A DNA stretch of 64,000 bases from Scortum barcoo (lineage: Eukaryota > Chordata > Actinopteri > Centrarchiformes > Terapontidae), in assembly GCA_023238725.1 (NCBI GenBank), contig CM041547.1:24669428-24733427 (forward strand). The letters are read 5' to 3'. The notes beneath the pieces are model-generated. The model was given only the letters and a program-made list of their open reading frames with translations, had not been told where the DNA came from and made no database searches. The position numbers and the translations under genes are program-made. Of this stretch, positions 49,001-60,400 are shown in pieces (position 1 is the first letter of the stretch; the number at the start of each line of letters is the position of its first letter).

Positions 49001-51486
49001 AGATGGGCTGGATGATGCTGACTCACAAATCTGTTCACAATACAGTCAAGTTTAGCTGGAGTCAGTTTCTCACCACTGTAAACAGCTGACTCAAGCAGCT
49101 TAAAGGCTTGTCCATAAATGTGTCATTTCTTTATTACTTGTTTTTGTTGGTTGCCGAAACTAGCAAAATGATCCCTTTAGTTTAAAAAAAAAAAGAAGTG
49201 GGGTAACAACACCATAACTTTGCTCTAACTCACTGAATAATGGGGGTGCATTTGCTCCACTGGCTCCAAGCATTTACTAAGGCAGCTATCAGATTAACTG
49301 GTGATGATCGACTGAATGCTGCAACTGATTGGCGTCTAGTGCAGGGTGTACCCCGCCTCTCGCCCAAGATAGCTGGGACAGGCTCCAGCACCCCCCTGCA
49401 TGACCCTGTGTGTGCTCAGGATAAGCAGGTTTAGAAGATGGATGGATGGATGATTGACTGAATGTGTTGGCGGATGCTTGTAGTAATGGTAGACATTTGA
49501 AACAGGAAAGGGAACTTTTGCTGTTCCTGATTGCTTTGTGTCTTAATTTAATTCCATATCCAATACACTTCCATCTGGTTCCTTTTCATCTTAGCTGTGT
49601 ATGTGAGTGAAATGGTGTTGTCACTTTGAATGTTGAAAAAATACAGATAGGCAGCATGTGGGATTCAGTATCATTCCTGTTAGTAGAAAAAGAGCTATGT
49701 GTCTGAACACTGTCTGAGTCGTGTCACCACTGTGCAAGCAGGCTGTTTGTGAAGCAGCCCATATCCTGAACAGACTGTGTCCTCACACAAGACTTGGCCA
49801 CCTGATTTGTATGACCTATTATTGGATTAACTTGTGACACCACACACCAATCTCCATTGTTCAGTTTAATTAAAGTGTATTCTAGTGTTAAATTACTTAA
49901 TATCACTGCCGGCATTTTTATTTAATCTAGCCAATCTAATCTGGGTTTAACACCTGATTTGGAGGGTTATATGCGGAAATTGATTGGCATTTAGTCAAAA
50001 GCTTAGGCAGATCCATTTATTTCTATTAAGTTATTTACAATCTCTTTATTCCACTTGAACACAATTTGGATAACCTGTTAAAAATGAAAGAGCAAGACCT
50101 TAATTTTATATCACTGTTTGCATGATTAGATGAGTCAAAGCAAGGCCCTGCAAACAGTGGTTTGGTGATCAGATACAGCAGGCCAACACAGAGAGACTCA
50201 GGAAGAGCTTTTACTCTCAGAGCACAGCGATGCTAAATGAGGACACTAATAATTGTCCTAACATTATTATACTTCATTTTTTTGTTCAAATTTCTCTTAT
50301 AGTTAATATTATTATTTATTAGAAATAGAGTTAGGTGACCAAACTACATATTGAGTGCAATAGGCCAATAGAGCAAGATTTGTAAGATTCATAGTTATTT
50401 TCTTTTTATATTCATTATCAAGTTTTCTTCAGCACTGACAAAACTCAAAATATGACCACACTTAGGACTTCTTATTTGAATAGAAGGTTGATAAATCCGT
50501 GAAGCGCTGTCACTGACTTTCACCTTGTTTTCATTGACACAAAACAAAGCCATACTGTGCGTCCGCATCCGGGAGACTGTTGCTAACTTTGGTTGATGTT
50601 GGACAGTATTTACTACTCAAACACAGTTTTAATGCTAAAAAATGCTAAAATCTGAAACGGTAATACTGTCTGGAATTTTAAAGTGATTTATCAAGTAACC
50701 CTTTCATCCCTACTCAGTGATGTGTTTTAATAGTTTTAGACAAAACCTGAGCTCTATGACACAGATTAATGAGATGTATCAGGCTTTGATACAAATGATA
50801 CTACAATCATTGTTGTTGTTCCTGTCACCTAAGACTTGTTTATAATAAGTAAATATTGCCAGCACCTTTTCCTCTGCCATCTAAGCCTTGTCTCTAAAAG
50901 CATAGTTTTATGTCACATCATTTCCTGTGTGTTGGTAAATGTTTCTTTTCTCACAGGTATTTCCAGCCCTTCCAGTTGTTGGTCGGGGCGATGGTGGTGA
51001 CCTTGCTGTTCCTGGGCTTTGTCTGGGCTGCCGAGAACCAAGCACTTATTCGCCGTTTTCGTAGAAACCAGCCGTCACTCGCTGTGTCGGGCATTCTTTT
51101 GGCCAGTTACCTCTTCATATCGGTGCTGGGAGATGTGGCCGTATTCCTGTTTGGGATAGCCTTCCCAATACTAAGTGAGACAAGAACACATGCACACACA
51201 CACACAAAACACACCTCCATATTCCACCAAAATATTAAGCTTACCCGCTTACATGAAGACAGTAGTTTTGGGCACCTGTCCAGTTAGTGTTAATGAACTA
51301 GGCAGCATTATATTCCTTCATCCGTGTGTGTGTTGCTTCTTTGCAGTGATCCTGATCCATGCATCAGTGAGACTACGCAGCCTGAAAAACAAGCTGGAGA
51401 ACAAACTGGAGAGCATCGGGCTGAAGAGGACACCTATGGGACTCCTGTTGGAGGCTCTGGGACAGGAACAAGAAGCTGGTTCCTAG
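45826..51486 (+). CDS. praf2: PRA1 family protein 2, three coding exons, complete
   Basis: Small four-helix membrane protein of the PRA1/PRAF family (relatives RABAC1 and ARL6IP5/JWA), located in ER/Golgi/endosomal membranes and linked to vesicle trafficking and ER retention of receptors. Exons 45826-46004, 50957-51174 and 51347-51486 sum to 537 nt: 178 residues, the same as human PRAF2. It starts MAGVQPPPLRSLDDF, has the conserved NRIINNLLYYQSNYF (residues about 35-49), two hydrophobic hairpins (about 49-83 and 100-140), and ends SIGLKRTPMGLLLEALGQ then EQEAGS. That C-terminus matches human PRAF2 and separates it from ARL6IP5. Splice sites are GTAAGT/CAG and GTGAGA/CAG and the phases fit. 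Three coding exons as in human, so it is not a retrocopy. Confidence 0.97.
46020..46960 (+). other. praf2: praf2 intron 1, proximal part
   Basis: Begins with a CT tract (46049-46068). The open frames at 45975-46313 and 46406-46768 have no recognisable domain and are not flanked by convincing splice sites. Confidence 0.5.
46974..47640 (-). other. Unexplained minus-strand open frames in praf2 intron 1
   Basis: A 131-codon frame (47635-47240) and, in a second frame, a 90-codon piece (47243-46974) that begins MTLVTLVLLYIIIFSLCIL and has two hydrophobic segments. Composition looks more protein-like than the surroundings, but a stop separates the parts, there are no good splice sites, and I recognise no family. 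It could be a decayed gene copy or chance. A LINE fragment abuts it on its 5' side. Confidence 0.2.
47650..47870 (-). mobile_element. L2/CR1-type LINE fragment, antisense
   Basis: On the minus strand, pieces in shifting frames read an ELNTF-like start, PPPDDQQLSVSSVTHVRRIL and LRVNMRK, followed by a decayed SDNITG. This is the same region as NELNTFYACF...KATGPDNIPG in the LINE at 9540-10790. Short and frameshifted. Confidence 0.7.
49260..49460 (+). repeat. LINE/SINE 3' tail with ATGG repeats
   Basis: Reads ACTGATTGGCGTCTAGTGCA, GGGTGTACCCCGCCTCTCGC, CCAAGATAGCTGGGACAGGC, TCCAGCACCCCCCTGCATGA, GGATAAGCAGGTTTAGAAGA and a (TGGA)n end. This is a very common fish retroposon 3' end. Located in praf2 intron 1. 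Confidence 0.75.
49461..50950 (+). other. praf2: praf2 intron 1, distal part
   Basis: AT-rich intronic DNA. Nothing recognised before the exon 2 acceptor TTTTCTCACAG at 50956. Confidence 0.5.
50957..51174 (+). CDS. praf2: praf2 coding exon 2
   Basis: Starts (G)YFQPFQLLVGAMVV, contains LGFVWAAENQALIRRFRR and ends LFGIAFPIL plus one base of Met. Encodes most of the membrane region. Donor GTGAGA. Confidence 0.97.
51347..51486 (+). CDS. praf2: praf2 coding exon 3 (last)
   Basis: Starts (M)ILIHASVRLRSLKNKLEN and ends LLLEALGQEQEAGS and TAG. Acceptor TTCTTTGCAG. The C-terminus is nearly invariant in vertebrate PRAF2. Confidence 0.98.
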
Positions 51487-52739
51487 AGAGAAAGAGGGAT
51501 GCAGGGCTGGGGGATGTATTGGCTGCCATCTGTGAGACATGTAGATGAAGAAAAAAATTGAAAAAATAGTTAGAAAGAAACCAGAGACAGGAACAATAAA
51601 AGATGGTGTGGTTTGTTGGAAAACTGAAAAACAACTGAAAACTAATCTGAAGTCAACAGTGAAGGAAAAGACTTTGGTGAGAAAAGTGAAAAACATTGAA
51701 ATCATCATAACAACTGATTGAATCATCCCTGATCTGTTTTTTGCCAAACCTTGCACTTTAAGCACACACAGTTTTTTCTGTCATTTATTTTTACATGATA
51801 CATTGTTGTCTTTGCACTACAAACTACTTGTGTGCAGTACCATAGCCATATGTGCATATTCACTTTTAGCCTTGATTCATTGTATCGTGAGCTGCATTTC
51901 ATCTCAGTGCATTTATACATTTATAATGTCAATTATGTGAAAAAAGTTGTTTAATTTAGAAAATAGTTGTAATTTTTTTCTGAAAAGGTAGTACTGATTA
52001 GCCTTACCATAAATATAGAGCAGGACCAACAAGTACAACAAAGTACTACTGTACCTACCAAAGTATCTAACAGATCTATTGTGACTACATACCACTACAC
52101 ATGTAGTGGGAATGCAAACATGTATAAGATTGAAGTCTGTATGTTCAGTTGCTTCCCTATTTAAACATTTTGTCACTAAAATCTCCTCACAGCATTGGAA
52201 ATAACAGAATAGATAGACAGAATAGAATATCATCATACTGGCAGACTGAGTGTTTACAGTATTTTGTGTTGCATTAAAAAGTGAGGTGAAGTTGTAACGA
52301 AATAGTAGATTGTTTATGAAATGTAATCAGATCTTAAATAAAGATAAAAAGAGATTAGTATTAGTAGATTAGTAATTTGTTGAGACATAAAAACATGTTT
52401 CCATAACCATTTAACAATGCAGCACTGCGTTGTTCCTTCCATATGCATAATAAACCTACTCTTTCTGCTAATGTGTTTTTTTTTTTTTTTTTTTAACATG
52501 TAATCACTGCTGCCTGTTTTTGTTGTTTCTAACTATGGTCATTAATGGAAATATTAATAATGTTAAAAACTTGTTTTTTTCCCTTAATTTAACATATGGA
52601 GTGAACCACAACAGTATGTTGTAGAGCTGGATATTGTTTTCTCAAACAGAAAGTAAAATATATCCTGTTTCTTTTCTCTGCAAAAATGATATTTTCTTCA
52701 AGCAATAGCTGTACTTGTGTTTAATCCTGGCACATGTTA

Positions 52740-52870
52740 TCTTACTAACACGATGGTGAACATGCTGAACATTAGCTGATAAATATCAGCATGTTAGCAT
52801 TGTCACTGTGAGCATGTCAGCATCTTGACATTCAGATTTAGTTAGCACTGCTGTGCCTAAAATGTGCAAT
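52740..52870 (+). repeat. Dispersed fish repeat (CAGCATGTTAGCATTG type)
   Basis: ACGATGGTGAACATGCTGAA, then ATATCAGCATGTTAGCATTG, CACTGTGAGCATGTCAGCAT and TTAGCACTGCTGTGCCTAAA: an abundant fish repeat built around GCATGTTAGCAT. It lies in the probable praf2 3' UTR. Confidence 0.6.
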
Positions 52871-53620
52871 GCTGTAGATTCTTAGTGTTAAATGATTATT
52901 AATTATATATAATAGAGTGTCTGAAAAGCCCATAATCACCACAAAGCAGCGTTAAAAATGGGATGTAAATCCTTGCTTCCGTCCATAAACCTTAACACAC
53001 TAGACACCAGTGTTTACATGAAACAGTACATGACTGATGTTTTGTAGGCCGTATGTTGGACACCAGCTCTGTGAAGAAAGATTAAAGAAAGACACTCTTG
53101 TGTTTTTATGAGCTAAGGAAAAATCAGAAGGCAGTGCTGCGAATGAGATTTTTTTTTTTCAGCAGTTGTATAACATCATTTTGTACAAGAAAAGCTGACT
53201 GAAGGTATTTGATAAACTGATTGTATACTAGCTGTCTGTTGTGGGCACTGTGCATTGTAAGATATGGGACTTCTGTTTGAAACACATGTATGTGGAACCT
53301 ATCTGCATCCCAGCTCCATCAAACTGGGTTTCTCTCTGTGTTATTTTCAGTCTTTGGATGGTTTCACAGACAGTCTTACTGACCACTGTTTATTCCAAGT
53401 TTGCTTCTTCCACTACAACATGCCTTTCTGTCCAAACCATTTACTAAGATATTGAGGATGCCAGCTTTTATTTTTATGTGTGCATTTAATTGGATAATTA
53501 ATCAATCACATGAACAATTGAAGTGCCCTGCAGAAACAAATAACCCTGTTAAGTGCTTTGATTTTCTTATCGTGTATGTGCCATTGTAGTAGTGATATTT
53601 GCCTTGTACAATTATGTTGT

Positions 53621-53755
53621 AGACATTTAGCTGAGATACTTATTCAGAACCACATCACAGTGGACAGTGACAGTCTGGAGGCAGGGGACATGGCTGTGAT
53701 GGGGCTCGAACATGTGACCCTGCTGTTACAAGTTTCTCCTGGCCACTAGTGGTTT
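53621..53755. repeat. Degenerate SINE-like repeat
   Basis: GACATTTAGCTGAGATACTT at the left and GGGGCTCGAACATGTGACCC, TGCTGTTACAAG at the right match the ends of a common fish repeat. The GGCTCGAAC part resembles a reversed tRNA B-box, but no functional tRNA can fold from it. Confidence 0.5.
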
Positions 53756-54829
53756 GTCTTGGCCCTGCATCACTAAACAGCAGACAGGAAAGACACTTAA
53801 ATCTGAGTGCTTCGGGTTGGTTTGTAACTTGAGCATTTGCTGAATCAGTAGAATGTAAACTTGGAAAACATTTAACTAATTTTACATTTAAGTGTTGAAA
53901 TGAATGTTTGCCGTTTCCTTCCATTCAGCTAAATGTTAAAAGAAAGTTTGGTAAAAAGTTTGATTCACCAAGATCATGTCTCTGACTGTTTTGCCAAGTC
54001 TGTAATAACATTTATTTAAACCATTTTTTTCTAAATAAAAAAAGAATATGTTACTGCAGTGTGTGTTGACTGGTTATACCCTGGAAGCATGGGAATTACA
54101 CATGTACTTTGAGTTCATAAGATCTTACTGTAAAAATCAATAGAATTTCATGAATTTTTCATGTAATTACCTTTCACATACAAACAGCCAATGAGACAGC
54201 AAAAGCAAGGAAGCTGCGTATCAAGGTTAATCAGGAGAGATAGCAACAGCTGTTATCTATGTAAGGTGAGGGTTCAACATGTGGTGGTTGGATGTTATTA
54301 CACTTCATAAGAAGAAACAGCAGGATGGAGACACTTCTGCTTTACAACAGCCACATACCTGCTTTTTCCAATAACTCAAATATGACTGGACAAACCAATC
54401 AGAAGCTAAGAGGCTGAGGTAAACCACACAGGTACAGTTGAAAATATTTAAACATGAACATTTACAATGTGTAAACATACACATTTAATAGTTAGGGTAG
54501 CTGTATAAACTGTAGCTGTGTAAATATGTAATTAGTAAATTAAGTCAAATTATATGAATGGACTTCATCCCTTACATCTGTAAATGAAATCATGAACATC
54601 CTAGAAATGGGGTCACCCCTTTAGAAAGAAGGTGTCTAGATGGACCTTTGTCATGTTTCAGATGTCTTGAGTTGTTTGAAGTTTAGCTTTCAACATTTCA
54701 AAAAAGGAAAAATATCAAAATATCAAAATCATCAATCTCTCCTAGTTTGGATTCTCTCTCTCACTCACTTGTCTCATGTTTTTTTTTTCTAACATGAACA
54801 TGTACCACATACACAGCTGGTGTTTCTTT

Positions 54830-54979
54830 TCCAGGGAGGAGTTGTCATACGTCATCACAGGGTGTTGCTTTAAAACAGTCCCACCCTCACAGTCTGCCCA
54901 GAACAGAAACTGAAGCCGGGACAGTGTGTGACTGACAGAAAGCAACTGAAACACTCTGCTCAACACTCTCAACACTCCG
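54830..54979 (+). promoter_or_regulatory. nfe2l1: Candidate nfe2l1 promoter and untranslated first exon
   Basis: Unique GC-richer sequence with TACGTCATC (CRE-like, about 54848-54856), a TTTAAAA box near 54870 and CCCACCCTC, followed by a purine-rich leader ending CAACACTCCG and a good donor GTAAGAC at 54980. An acceptor such as CTACGACAG at 57129 could join it to the ATG exon. The link to nfe2l1 is by position and strand only. Confidence 0.4.
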
Positions 54980-55479
54980 GTAAGACACATTCCTATCATA
55001 TTCTTACGGTATCCTTAAAAACGTATTAACCCAGAGGTGATCTCATAGTTCGTAATCACTATAATATTCCACCAGTGTTCATTTTACAGCATACTTTTGT
55101 TTTCCTGTAAGTCTACAGTGACTGTTTTACAGTGGTTTAATGTCAGCAGTCAGCTGTGTTTTCTGTACATGTTAAAACTATTTTTTTAACAGCATTATAC
55201 CAGTTGTGTGATATTTGTATAGCTTCTCTGTCATAAATGTGTTACAGCTCTTCACTATCAGCATGTGATGAAAACATTGTGCAATCTGTTGCTCTGGCTG
55301 ATCCACAGATAGATTTCCTCTATATTTACAGGCAGAGAGCAAGGAAAACAACAGGAAACATGGTGGTGCTCCACTGAAGTGAATGACGATTAATTACAAT
55401 ACAATGCTATAGGGATATTTAGTTGGACTGGACAAATACATGAGTATTTCACATTAACAAGGCAGGGTCATGCATTACA

Positions 55480-55850
55480 GCACTTGACCACCAGAAATAA
55501 AGATTACAAATAAAGTACAGTACAAATAAATTTTACATATAAAACATGTTCAAAATATCTGTAAACTAAAACCAAATACTTCAAATTAACTTTACTTCCA
55601 TCAGCTTTAACAATAAAATGCTACTTTCACATTAATGCACCAGTAAAATAATAATCTATACTAGTACAACACATACAAGGATAATTTTTATATGTTATGA
55701 GTACTTTTACCACTTCAAGTAAATTTTGATACTAACTCTAAAGTAATTTTCTACATGAGACTTATTTATAATGGAGTGTTTTTACAGTATGGTATTGCTT
55801 GTTTTACTTGAGTAAAGCATTTAAATAGTTAGTCCACTACTGTTGAATAC
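55480..55850 (-). repeat. AAGTAAAAGT dispersed repeat, antisense copy
   Basis: The right end reads TTTTACTTGAGTAAAGCATT, then TAAATAGTTAGTCCACTACTG, the reverse complement of the CAGTGGTG...AAGTATTCAGAT opening seen at 41393. The left part has AATAAAGTACAGTACAAATA. Old copy in the presumed nfe2l1 intron 1. Confidence 0.55.
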
Positions 55851-57120
55851 ATACATACAGCAGCCTATTAAACAACACAGTAGACTATTAGACAAATCTA
55901 CAGTATATACAGAAATAGTTGTATATAATAGTTGCCTGCTAGTTTACATGACATCAAAATACACACAAGTTTTACACAGAGAATAAAATAGCATAAAACT
56001 TTAATGTCAAACAAGATGGAAAAATCCATCTGACAGTTCATTAAAACACACAACATATAACAGTGATACTGACAGGATGAAATACAAAATGTAAGAAGGC
56101 AAAGAACAACAAAAGAAAACAGAAAAAAATCAATCTATAAGAACTGAGCAAGCCAATTACTTCTTATAGTGTATGTAGCACCTACCTACCCTAATGTCAT
56201 AGCATCATGTAGCAATACAAAGACCCTAATTTCCTTGAAAGTATGTACTAGATGATACAGTACACTCCACCTTACTATAAAAATGTATGTGTTCTGTATA
56301 GTAAATTATTTATAGACCTGAGATGTAAGGCAGTGCTGAAAAGTTTTCAATGTCCAGTTACAGTCAGCTGTTCCACTGCAGCATCTGTAAATGGGTTACC
56401 ATGGCATGAAAAGTAAACCCAGTGTGTGGCAGCAGGGAGGAGACAGGGAGAGGGTTTTTCCAGGCAAACGCTGGTAATTACATAATGCAGCTGTGAGGCA
56501 GTGCGGGGCAGGCAGGTGGTTACCAAACCCTTTCTAGAAGTAGGTCGAAGTTTCTGAGAGTGGCGATACCGTCTGTCTGCCTTATCTCCTCACACAGGCT
56601 GTCAAACCACTCAACAGCTGCCTCTCTGCAGGTCAGGCTGCCTTGACAATGGAAGATTAATGTTGACAGCTGTAGTGCCATTGTTATTATCACTACAGTG
56701 GAGGCATTGTTATTGTGCTGTAGCTGAAGTAGTCATCTTAGCAATAACTGTAGAATATTAGTAGTAACATTAGTAATAGCAGAATAGCAGGATCATCTAA
56801 CTATGTAAAAGTGGTAAAAAAAAAAATACTCCAATTACATCATTTATTCGCTTTAAAGTTAAATGGAAAGCTCAAAACCCCTCTTATGTCTGAATGTTAA
56901 ATATGTAAAATATAAATATGAGATTTTGGATGAGCCTCTTAGACTGGATAATTCTTTAATTCCAGATACGCAGACCACAACCAGCCCTGATGAAAGAAGA
57001 GTTCCTTCAAAAACCAACATTTTGGTCATTAAGAACATTCATATTTTTACCAAGTACCCAGGACGTTTTTTAGGGAGGTCAACAGTGGCTGACAAATCTA
57101 CAGACTATACCCTTTGCCCA
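55851..57120 (+). other. nfe2l1: Presumed nfe2l1 intron 1, distal part
   Basis: AT-rich DNA with a unique GC-richer patch at about 56390-56650. The open frame at 56863-57135 shows no recognisable domain. Confidence 0.4.
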
Positions 57121-57179
57121 CTACGACAGAAGTGACACTCATTGTGGTGGTGACTAAGCTGAGCCCTTTGCCTGGACCC

Positions 57180-57203
57180 TTGGTACATCTCTTGATGTAC
57201 CAA
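57180..57203 (+). promoter_or_regulatory. nfe2l1: Perfect hairpin 5 nt before the nfe2l1 start codon
   Basis: TTGGTACATC (57180-57189), the loop TCTT (57190-57193) and GATGTACCAA (57194-57203) form a perfect 10-bp stem. The AUG begins at 57209. If this is part of the mRNA leader, the stem lies directly in front of the initiation site. The structure is seen directly; any role in translation is inference. Confidence 0.6.
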
Positions 57204-57208
57204 AGACC

Positions 57209-57490
57209 ATGCTGCACCTAAAGAAGTACTTCACAGAGGGCCTTATCCAGATGGCCATCCTGCTCAGCCTTTGTGGAGTGAGGGTTGATGTGGGACTGGA
57301 GCCCTACTTGCCCCCCTCTTGGCATGAGATGATCCTGGGTCCAACTTCAACACTGACCCAGACTCAGTTCCACAACCTCCGCAACCGCCTGGAGGACAGC
57401 CAGGGCGTGCACCAAAAGAACGTGGACCTTGATGGGTTCTTCACAGCACGGAGGCTGCTGGGCTGGGTCAATTCTCTGGACAGACTACAG
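57209..57490 (+). CDS. nfe2l1: nfe2l1 coding exon with the ER-targeting N-terminus
   Basis: 94 codons, phase 0, ending LGWVNSLDRLQ. Donor GTGGGT. Holds the N-terminal homology boxes and the membrane anchor. Confidence 0.95.
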
Positions 57491-60400
57491 GTGGGTAAAG
57501 TATTAAGTGACAAAGATAAAGTATTAAGTGTAATAACATTTTGGCTCCTTTCCTTTTTCTATGTACATTTTATAATTAATTTTCTTTTTTTTAAAAATTG
57601 TTCATACCTTTCTCCACAGGTTCCTCATGCAGAACTAGAGACATGGCTGGTCCAGCGGGAGCCAGATCCTGTCCCTGTGGGACATCCAGACCAGCTCTCC
57701 CAACCAGAGAGGTCACCTGCTGGGTTAGAAAGAGACGGAACCCAGCTGCCTGTGGAATCCAGAGCTGTCCTTGGTACCCTGCATGACCAGGAGGAGGAAG
57801 ATAGAGAGGTATGGCTGATTCATTCACAATGTGTACATTTTTAATTTGTGTTCTACCTTGTTCTTGAGTTGGAGACAAAAACAGAGCAACAAGGACCATA
57901 TTGGACCTCCATTCAACCTCCATGGATGTGAATGTTTTTCTGTGTCTACTGCATGGGTAAACAGGACAAAACCAGTTCACCAAATCAACTTAGGTACTGA
58001 ACTAAAATATATCAGTGTTCAGCAGGCCGTAAGTTACCCAAAAATCAAATATTACAAGTGACTTAGCTTACAGTAACCTGATTTCATATTAACAACAACA
58101 ACAACAACAAAAGTTATATTACTGCTATAGAAACTTTTATTTATTTCATATGCACACGTATATACAAGTAACTGCACTGCACTGTTTTTTAACATTCACT
58201 CTCATGAGAAGTCTGATAAAAATGTTAAATAGTCTCTTTTAAAAGTTGTAATAGTTAGGTTTCCACAGCCAAACAGCAGTCTGTAAAATTCAGACACTCA
58301 CAAGTCTGTTAAAGACTACAGAACTACCCAAAATGCCACAACAGTAGCAGCACACATATCACATATAGTCTTTAATCACATATCACAATGTGATTAAAGA
58401 CTATAAAGATGTATTTATAAAGATTGTTCATTAATGCAGACAAACGTGCTGTTCTTGTTTTTCATTTAAACTGAGTGTAATGTCATGTGATTAATGAGTC
58501 AGAGTGAGATGAGTCACAAGGAAACCTCACCTCACCATAGCTGACCTCACCAGGAAAATGAAGCAATACAATACGTACAGTTGAAATACAGTCGAAACAC
58601 CCTGCTGAAAACACCTTTTAAATAAACACATACATTGACACAGAGGCCTGGGAGTCACAGACCTTTTCAATCATTGTCCTCATACCTCAGTTACTTATCT
58701 ACTGCTGGAAGTAACCTGATTTTTCAAAACCTGAAAATGTTGACAGGAAAAAACCTGTCCTATTCTTGTGACCATGAAATCTCAGGAATGCCTGGAGGAA
58801 ATATTCATTATGTTTTGCACGAATTACCTCATTCAAGGATGAACTGATTAGAATTCGGTAGTCAAAGGTCAAGGTTAATGTGGCCTCACATTTTGCTCAT
58901 AATTCAAGAATTCATACACTGGACAGACATGGATGTAAACTGGAATTTGACAGGTTGAGACATAAATCATTCTTTTTTTCAGTTACTGTACATTGTAAAC
59001 AAGATACATCTTAATCTTAATAATGTGAGATTTAGAGGTGGTGGTAAGCATTTTAAGCAACTACTGAGACAGCAAGACTATTTCCCCCAACAAGCTCCAT
59101 TTATTAATGGCAACACCTCTGACATGCCTGGTCAAGCTGTGGCTCAGACAGACTGAAGCTGTCGTGGCTGTCAAATCTCTCACTTCAGATACAGACACGT
59201 TGAAACTGAATTTTCTAAAAAAGTTAAAGGGGCCTCTGGGCCCTGAAGTTCACGGCAGTCTAAGCACAAATGTTTTCTACTGACTGAAGCATTCTTTTTT
59301 ATTCAGCTTTTAGGGAGTTAGGCATGAATTATGATTCTTAAAAGATACATGCGAACAACCAAATAAACAAGTTCTGTTACTTTAAGTGGGATTATACAAA
59401 GTGGGATTATACAAAGTACAGTGTGACAAAAAGAACACACCCTGAAACTCAGACACAGAACAGACACAACACAGAGGCCAGGGCTAATAAACAGACTGTA
59501 CAATATATAAATAGTCCACATATTGGACTACATGTCCAGTCTAGGCATGTACGACCACACTCGCACACACATGGCTGTGGCACAGTCAAGAATTACACAC
59601 TAATTGTAATTATTAATTACACACACTAACCTTTGTATCTATGTACACATGTAAAAAATAAGAATTTAAATTAACCCACAGTATGCTTCATTAAAATCAC
59701 TTCACCTCACACGGCCCAAACAGTCGTGGTAGGTAGAATCTTTAAGGCACATATCTTACATTGACAGACAATAATAGTGTAGGTAGCAAGATGTGGTTCA
59801 TTTCTTATTTTTGCTACCTTGGTGGTTGGTGGGTTTTCTAAAACTTTGAGCAGACTCATACTGTTTTTTTTTAATTAATGTATATGTTGACAGTAGCTTG
59901 TGTGTGACCTTCTTAACCCAGAAAATTTTCAGATTTCTTTTTTGTTGTTTGGCCAATTCATAGAATTTCCCTTAATTTAAAAGGTAGTATTGACATTTTT
60001 CAGCAACACACATTTTGTCATACATTTCTGTTCGTTTTTTACTTTTCCTGTGTATTTACATCCATACATCATACACCAGGCTAGGACAAACTCTTAATCT
60101 TTCAACATGATTTGTTTTAGAATCCTTATTTTGAAAGACAACTAAGAAAAATGAGGAGAGAAAAATCCCAGTACTTTCAAAACAGGAAAATCATAGTCAG
60201 TGATAAGAGCAGAGGAACAATTTTTCTAACAAGCATTTCTGTTTGTTATTAGTGGCAGCTAAAGCTCAGACTCATTTTGCAACAGGTTGAATGCCTATAT
60301 ATCTGTCTGCATGCCAGCCACACACACACACACACACACACACACAGGACATTACAAACTTGATATAGCACATAGAGATCTAAGTATATGCTGGATTGCT

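Larger units (their letters stand above)
51487..54060 (+). other. praf2: Probable praf2 3' UTR and downstream DNA
   Basis: Polyadenylation hexamers AATAAA occur at about 51593, 52337 and 54033. The last is followed by a TG-rich stretch (GTGTGTTGACTGG) suited to cleavage, so the 3' UTR could be as short as 0.1 kb or as long as 2.5 kb. Which signal is used cannot be told from sequence alone. Confidence 0.4.

Noticed and set aside
53690..53735. GGGGCTCGAAC...GTTACAAG as a tRNA gene
   Set aside because: Only a degraded reversed B-box-like piece within a dispersed repeat. No A-box at the right distance and no cloverleaf.
59100..59275. Plus-strand frame with KLWLRQTE, considered as a diverged DILWRQD segment of nfe2l1
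   Set aside because: Only L-W and R-Q agree and are out of register, the flanking acidic residues are missing, and there is no acceptor upstream in frame.
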